Source of the DNA: Ramlibacter tataouinensis
GTDB lineage: Bacteria; Pseudomonadota; Gammaproteobacteria; Burkholderiales; Burkholderiaceae_C
Reading direction: 5' to 3'
DNA length: 34,240 bases
Assembly (NCBI GenBank): GCA_002427815.1
Contig: DIZF01000049.1
Coordinates: 1-34,240, forward strand
This document shows positions 31,526-34,240 of this stretch, piece by piece. The position numbers and the translations under genes are program-made. Under the pieces are notes generated by a model that had not been told where the DNA came from, made no database searches, and saw only the letters and a list, made by a program, of their open reading frames with translations. Position 1 is the stretch's first letter. Each line of letters starts with the position of its first letter.

Positions 31526-32902
31526 ATGTTCATCCATCAAACAATCCGGCGTGCCCTGCTGTGCCAGGCGGGGCTCGCGCTCATGCTGGGATGGGGACCG
31601 GCGATCGCCGCCATCCCGATCCAGCACTGGACCCAGCCCAGCGGGGCCAAGGTCTACCTCGTGGAAAGCCCGTCCCTGCCGATGGTGGACGTCCGGATCG
31701 ACTTCGACGCCGGCGGCCGGCGCGATCCGGCGGACCAGGCCGGCCTGGCCAGTGTCACCGCCGGCATGACCTCCAAGGGCATCCTGGCCGCGAAGGACGG
31801 TGCCGCCACTTTGTATCCCCTGGCCATGGACGAGAACCAGCTGAGCGAAGCCTGGGCCGACCTGGGAGCCGGCTTCGACGGCGGCGCGAGTTCTGACCGG
31901 ATGAGTTTCTCGCTGCGCTCGCTGAGTTACCCCGACATCCTGCCCAAGGCGGTGCAGCTCGCCGCGCGGCAACTGGGCGATCCGGACTTTCCCGAGGCCA
32001 TCTGGCAGCGCGAGCGCGAGCGCATGGCGGCCGCGATCCGTGAGGCCAACACCCGCCCCGGTACGGTGGCCGGGCGAGCCTATGCGAAAACGGTTTACGG
32101 CACGCACCCATACGGTTATGAGATGACCGAAGCAACGCTGGCGCGTATCGGCGTGCAGGACATGCGGCAGGTGTACCGGCTGGTTGCTCCCTGCCGTGCC
32201 AAGGTGAGCCTGGTGGGCGCCGTGACCCGGGCCGAGGCCGATGCCCTGGTGACGACCTTGCTCTCCCGACTGCCGTCGGCTGCTGCCGGGCGTTGCGAGC
32301 CGCTGCCCGCCGTTGCTGAAGTCGAGCCGTTGGCGGCGCCGGTGGCACAGGACATTCCCTTTGCCTCGGCCCAGGCCCATGTGCTGATCGGGCAGCCGGG
32401 CTTCAAGCGCAGCGATCCCGACTATTTCCCGCTGCTGGTGGGCAATTACACGCTCGGAGGCGGCGGTTTCGTTTCGCGCCTGACGCAAGAGGTCCGCGAG
32501 AAGCGTGGACTGAGCTACAGCGTTTACAGCCATTTTTCGCCGGGGCTGCATGCCGGCGCTTTCACGATCGGGCTGCAGACGCGGCCGGACCAGACAGCGC
32601 AGGCGGTCCAGGTCGCGCAGGAGGTGCTGGCGCGGTTCGTGGCCGAGGGGCCGACCGAAGCCGAGCTCAAAGCGGCCAAGGACAACCTGATCGGCGGGTT
32701 CCCGCTGCTCATCGACAGCAACGCCAAGTTGCTGGAGAACGTTGCCAACATCGCCTGGAATGATTTGCCGCTGAACTATCTGGACACCTGGACCGCCCAG
32801 GTGCAGCGCGTCACCGTGGCCGACATCAAGGCCGCGTTTGCCCGCAAACTCCAGCCACAGCGCATGGTGGTCATTACCGTGGGCGCGGCAGCCCCTCACT
32901 GA
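31526..32902 (+). CDS. M16 family peptidase-like protein, non-catalytic partner
   Basis: This 458-residue secreted M16-fold protein has a signal peptide ending near AIAA. The zinc motif is absent: where HxxEH is expected it has GLASVTAGMTSKG. The substrate-binding Arg-Tyr region typical of M16 partner subunits is present as EKRGLSYSVYSHFSPGLHAG. DFDAGGRRDPADQAGLA and GNYTLGGGGFVSRLTQEVR are family features. It probably forms a heterodimer with the upstream catalytic subunit, as in known bacterial two-gene M16B proteases. Its stop overlaps the rsmD start by one base. Confidence 0.92.
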   Translation: MFIHQTIRRALLCQAGLALMLGWGPAIAAIPIQHWTQPSGAKVYLVESPSLPMVDVRIDFDAGGRRDPADQAGLASVTAGMTSKGILAAKDGAATLYPLAMDENQLSEAWADLGAGFDGGASSDRMSFSLRSLSYPDILPKAVQLAARQLGDPDFPEAIWQRERERMAAAIREANTRPGTVAGRAYAKTVYGTHPYGYEMTEATLARIGVQDMRQVYRLVAPCRAKVSLVGAVTRAEADALVTTLLSRLPSAAAGRCEPLPAVAEVEPLAAPVAQDIPFASAQAHVLIGQPGFKRSDPDYFPLLVGNYTLGGGGFVSRLTQEVREKRGLSYSVYSHFSPGLHAGAFTIGLQTRPDQTAQAVQVAQEVLARFVAEGPTEAELKAAKDNLIGGFPLLIDSNAKLLENVANIAWNDLPLNYLDTWTAQVQRVTVADIKAAFARKLQPQRMVVITVGAAAPH

Positions 32903-33519
32903 TGGCCAGAAGAGCCGCGCCCCCGCCGCACAGTCACGCCCGAGCCCGGCGTCCCGCCATCGGCGTCCCGCGTGAGGTGCGCATCATCGGCGGGCAATGG
33001 AAGCGCACCAAACTCGCCGTAGCTGACAAACCCGGTTTGCGGCCCACGCCCGATCGCGTGCGCGAAACCCTGTTCAACTGGCTGGGCCACGACCTCACGG
33101 GGTGGCGCTGCGTCGACGCTTTCGCGGGAACCGGCGCGCTCGGGCTGGAAGCGGCGTCCCGCGGTGCCAGCGACGTGCTGCTGGTGGAACAGGATCCCGA
33201 CCTGGTTTCCCGGCTGCGGGCCCTGCAGGCCAAGCTGGGCGCGACCATGGTGAAGGTTGAGCGGGCCAACGGGTTGAGCGTGCTCGCACGGCTGGCGCCC
33301 GCCAGCGCCGACCTCATCTTTCTGGACCCGCCCTTCGACGCGAATCTCCACGAGAAGGCGCTGGCGGCTGCCGCCAGCGCCGTGGCGGCCGAGGGCTTGA
33401 TCTACCTGGAAGCGCCGACCTCGTGGGACGACACTGCCCTGGCTGGGTATGGACTGAAGCGCCTGCGCCATATGAGGGCTGGGGCCGTGCACGCGCACCT
33501 GCTCGGCCGCGCTGCATAA
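32902..33519 (+). CDS. rsmD: 16S rRNA (guanine-966-N2)-methyltransferase RsmD
   Basis: This 205-residue SAM-dependent methyltransferase modifies G966 of 16S rRNA in the assembled 30S subunit. EVRIIGGQWKRTKL, RPTPDRVRETLFNWLGHDL and the SAM-binding FAGTGALGLEAASRGA follow in family order. LIFLDPPFDANL carries the (D/N)PPF catalytic motif. A basic, proline-rich N-terminal extension of about 25 residues precedes the conserved part. ATG 32902 shares a base with the preceding stop (TGATG). Next to coaD, it forms the common rsmD-coaD arrangement. Confidence 0.95.
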   Translation: MARRAAPPPHSHARARRPAIGVPREVRIIGGQWKRTKLAVADKPGLRPTPDRVRETLFNWLGHDLTGWRCVDAFAGTGALGLEAASRGASDVLLVEQDPDLVSRLRALQAKLGATMVKVERANGLSVLARLAPASADLIFLDPPFDANLHEKALAAAASAVAAEGLIYLEAPTSWDDTALAGYGLKRLRHMRAGAVHAHLLGRAA

Positions 33520-33566
33520 TTCGCGCTGCAACGGCGAATCGATCCGCTGCGCCTCGAGGAGAGCCA

Positions 33567-34067
33567 ATGGCCCATAACGTGATCGCCGTCTATCCGGGAA
33601 CCTTCGACCCCATGACCCTGGGCCACGAGGATGTGGTGCGCCGTGCCACCCAGCTGTTCGACCGCGTGATCGTGGCGGTGGCGGCGGGGCATCACAAGAA
33701 GGCGATGTTCTCGCTGGAAGAGCGCATCGAGATGGCGCGGGAGGTGGCCAAGCCCTACGCGAAGGTCGAGGTGGAGAGTTTCGCCGGCCTGTTGCGCGAC
33801 TTCGTCGTCTCTCGCGGTGGCAAGGCCATGGTGCGTGGCTTGCGCGCCGTGACTGACTTCGACTATGAGTTCCAGTTGGCGGGCATGAACCGCAGCCTGA
33901 TGCCAGAGGTCGAAACCGTGTTCCTCACGCCGAGCGACAAGTATCAGTTCATCAGCAGCACCTTCGTGCGCGAGATTGCGGTGCTGGGCGGGGAAGTGGA
34001 CAAATTCGTGTCGCCATCGGTACAGCAAAGGCTGATGGAAAAAGTGCGCGGCCTTACCCCCGAATAG
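33567..34067 (+). CDS. coaD: Phosphopantetheine adenylyltransferase
   Basis: This 166-residue nucleotidyltransferase makes dephospho-CoA from 4'-phosphopantetheine and ATP, the penultimate step of CoA synthesis. The nucleotide-binding TLGH (17-20) lies in YPGTFDPMTLGHEDVV. GKAMVRGLRAVTDFDYEFQLAGMNR and QFISSTFVREIAVLGG are CoaD signatures. The ATG at 33567 has GAGGAGAG upstream. It lies 47 nt after rsmD on the same strand. Confidence 0.97.
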   Translation: MAHNVIAVYPGTFDPMTLGHEDVVRRATQLFDRVIVAVAAGHHKKAMFSLEERIEMAREVAKPYAKVEVESFAGLLRDFVVSRGGKAMVRGLRAVTDFDYEFQLAGMNRSLMPEVETVFLTPSDKYQFISSTFVREIAVLGGEVDKFVSPSVQQRLMEKVRGLTPE

Positions 34068-34190
34068 AGGCTTCGTCTTGCCGCGCGGCCGCTGCGCCGG
34101 CAGAAGATCCGTCGATTTGTTCCCGGTTCAGATCATCGCTTGGGCCCTGCGCCCTTATGTGCAGGCCGAGTGGGGGCGGATAATTCAGCA

Positions 34191-34240
34191 ATGACCGAAC
34201 TGATCCTCCTGCGCCATGGCGAGACCGACTGGAATCGCGA
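34191..34240 (+). CDS. Histidine phosphatase family protein (5' fragment)
   Basis: The last 50 bases begin an open frame at ATG 34191 reading MTELILLRHGETDWNR. LLRHGETxxN is the catalytic phosphohistidine motif of the phosphoglycerate-mutase-like superfamily (GpmB/CobC type). The rest lies outside the window, so the exact function cannot be decided. The 123-bp gap after coaD holds no obvious gene; a GATAAT hexamer at 34179-34184 could be a -10 element but lies only 6 bp before the ATG. Confidence 0.8.
   Translation, partial: MTELILLRHGETDWNR

Overview
The window is GC-rich chromosomal DNA of a betaproteobacterium, most likely a member of the Burkholderiales close to Comamonadaceae (Ramlibacter/Variovorax/Polaromonas type). 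This placement is an inference from gene content: an aa3 cytochrome oxidase cluster interleaved with DUF2244, DUF2970 and DUF2909 membrane proteins, a Bug-family solute-binding protein, a DUF1841 protein and a beta-type RpoH. Coding density is very high, many genes touch or overlap by 1-8 nt, and no gene-free stretch exceeds 300 bases. I see no rRNA, tRNA, CRISPR array, insertion sequence or prophage. The first ~40 bases are G/C homopolymers and look like a poor-quality contig end.

Layout, left to right. (1) 144-3012, minus strand: a four-gene operon read moxR-type ATPase, small membrane protein, GNAT acetyltransferase, VWA (CoxE-like) protein. (2) 3104-3811: a dihaem c4-type cytochrome with its own promoter and a strong terminator, followed by a convergent DUF1841 gene. 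(3) 4426-8105: a catabolic operon pcaI-pcaJ-pcaF-macA that converts maleylacetate through 3-oxoadipate to succinyl-CoA and acetyl-CoA, followed by a decayed SnoaL/NTF2-like gene. (4) 8348-10899, minus: a KefF-like oxidoreductase coupled to a Kef-type K+/H+ antiporter. (5) 10962-14230: ParA-like ATPase, MaoC-like hydratase, trmL and comF (minus), and a BioC-like methyltransferase. (6) 14370-24012: the cytochrome c oxidase module, consisting of DUF2244, coxB (with fused cytochrome c), coxA, a 38-residue assembly peptide, ctaG, DUF2970, coxC, DUF2909 (minus), SURF1, a SCO-like membrane protein, ctaA, ctaB and SCO. (7) 24022-25830: an AlkD/HEAT-like protein and a convergent Bug-family binding protein. 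(8) 25952-26942: rpoH with a terminator and, just upstream, a perfect CIRCE operator. (9) 27074-34240: an unknown protein, cutA, selD-ftsY (minus), a pair of M16 peptidases, rsmD, coaD and the start of a histidine phosphatase.

How the parts fit together. The cox module supplies structural subunits, haem A synthesis (ctaB makes haem O, ctaA makes haem A), copper delivery (ctaG to CuB, SCO to CuA) and haem-insertion help (SURF1). The c4 cytochrome is a plausible electron donor but lies in a separate unit. The perfect CIRCE sequence in front of rpoH implies that the HrcA repressor controls the heat-shock sigma factor, joining two heat-shock circuits. I regard that as the most notable regulatory observation here. 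No clearly unprecedented multi-gene system is visible. The best candidates for a second look are the CIRCE-rpoH wiring, the four-gene MoxR/VWA operon, the internally deleted SnoaL remnant, the second SCO-like protein that keeps all three potential copper ligands, and the uncharacterised 152-residue protein divergent from rpoH.
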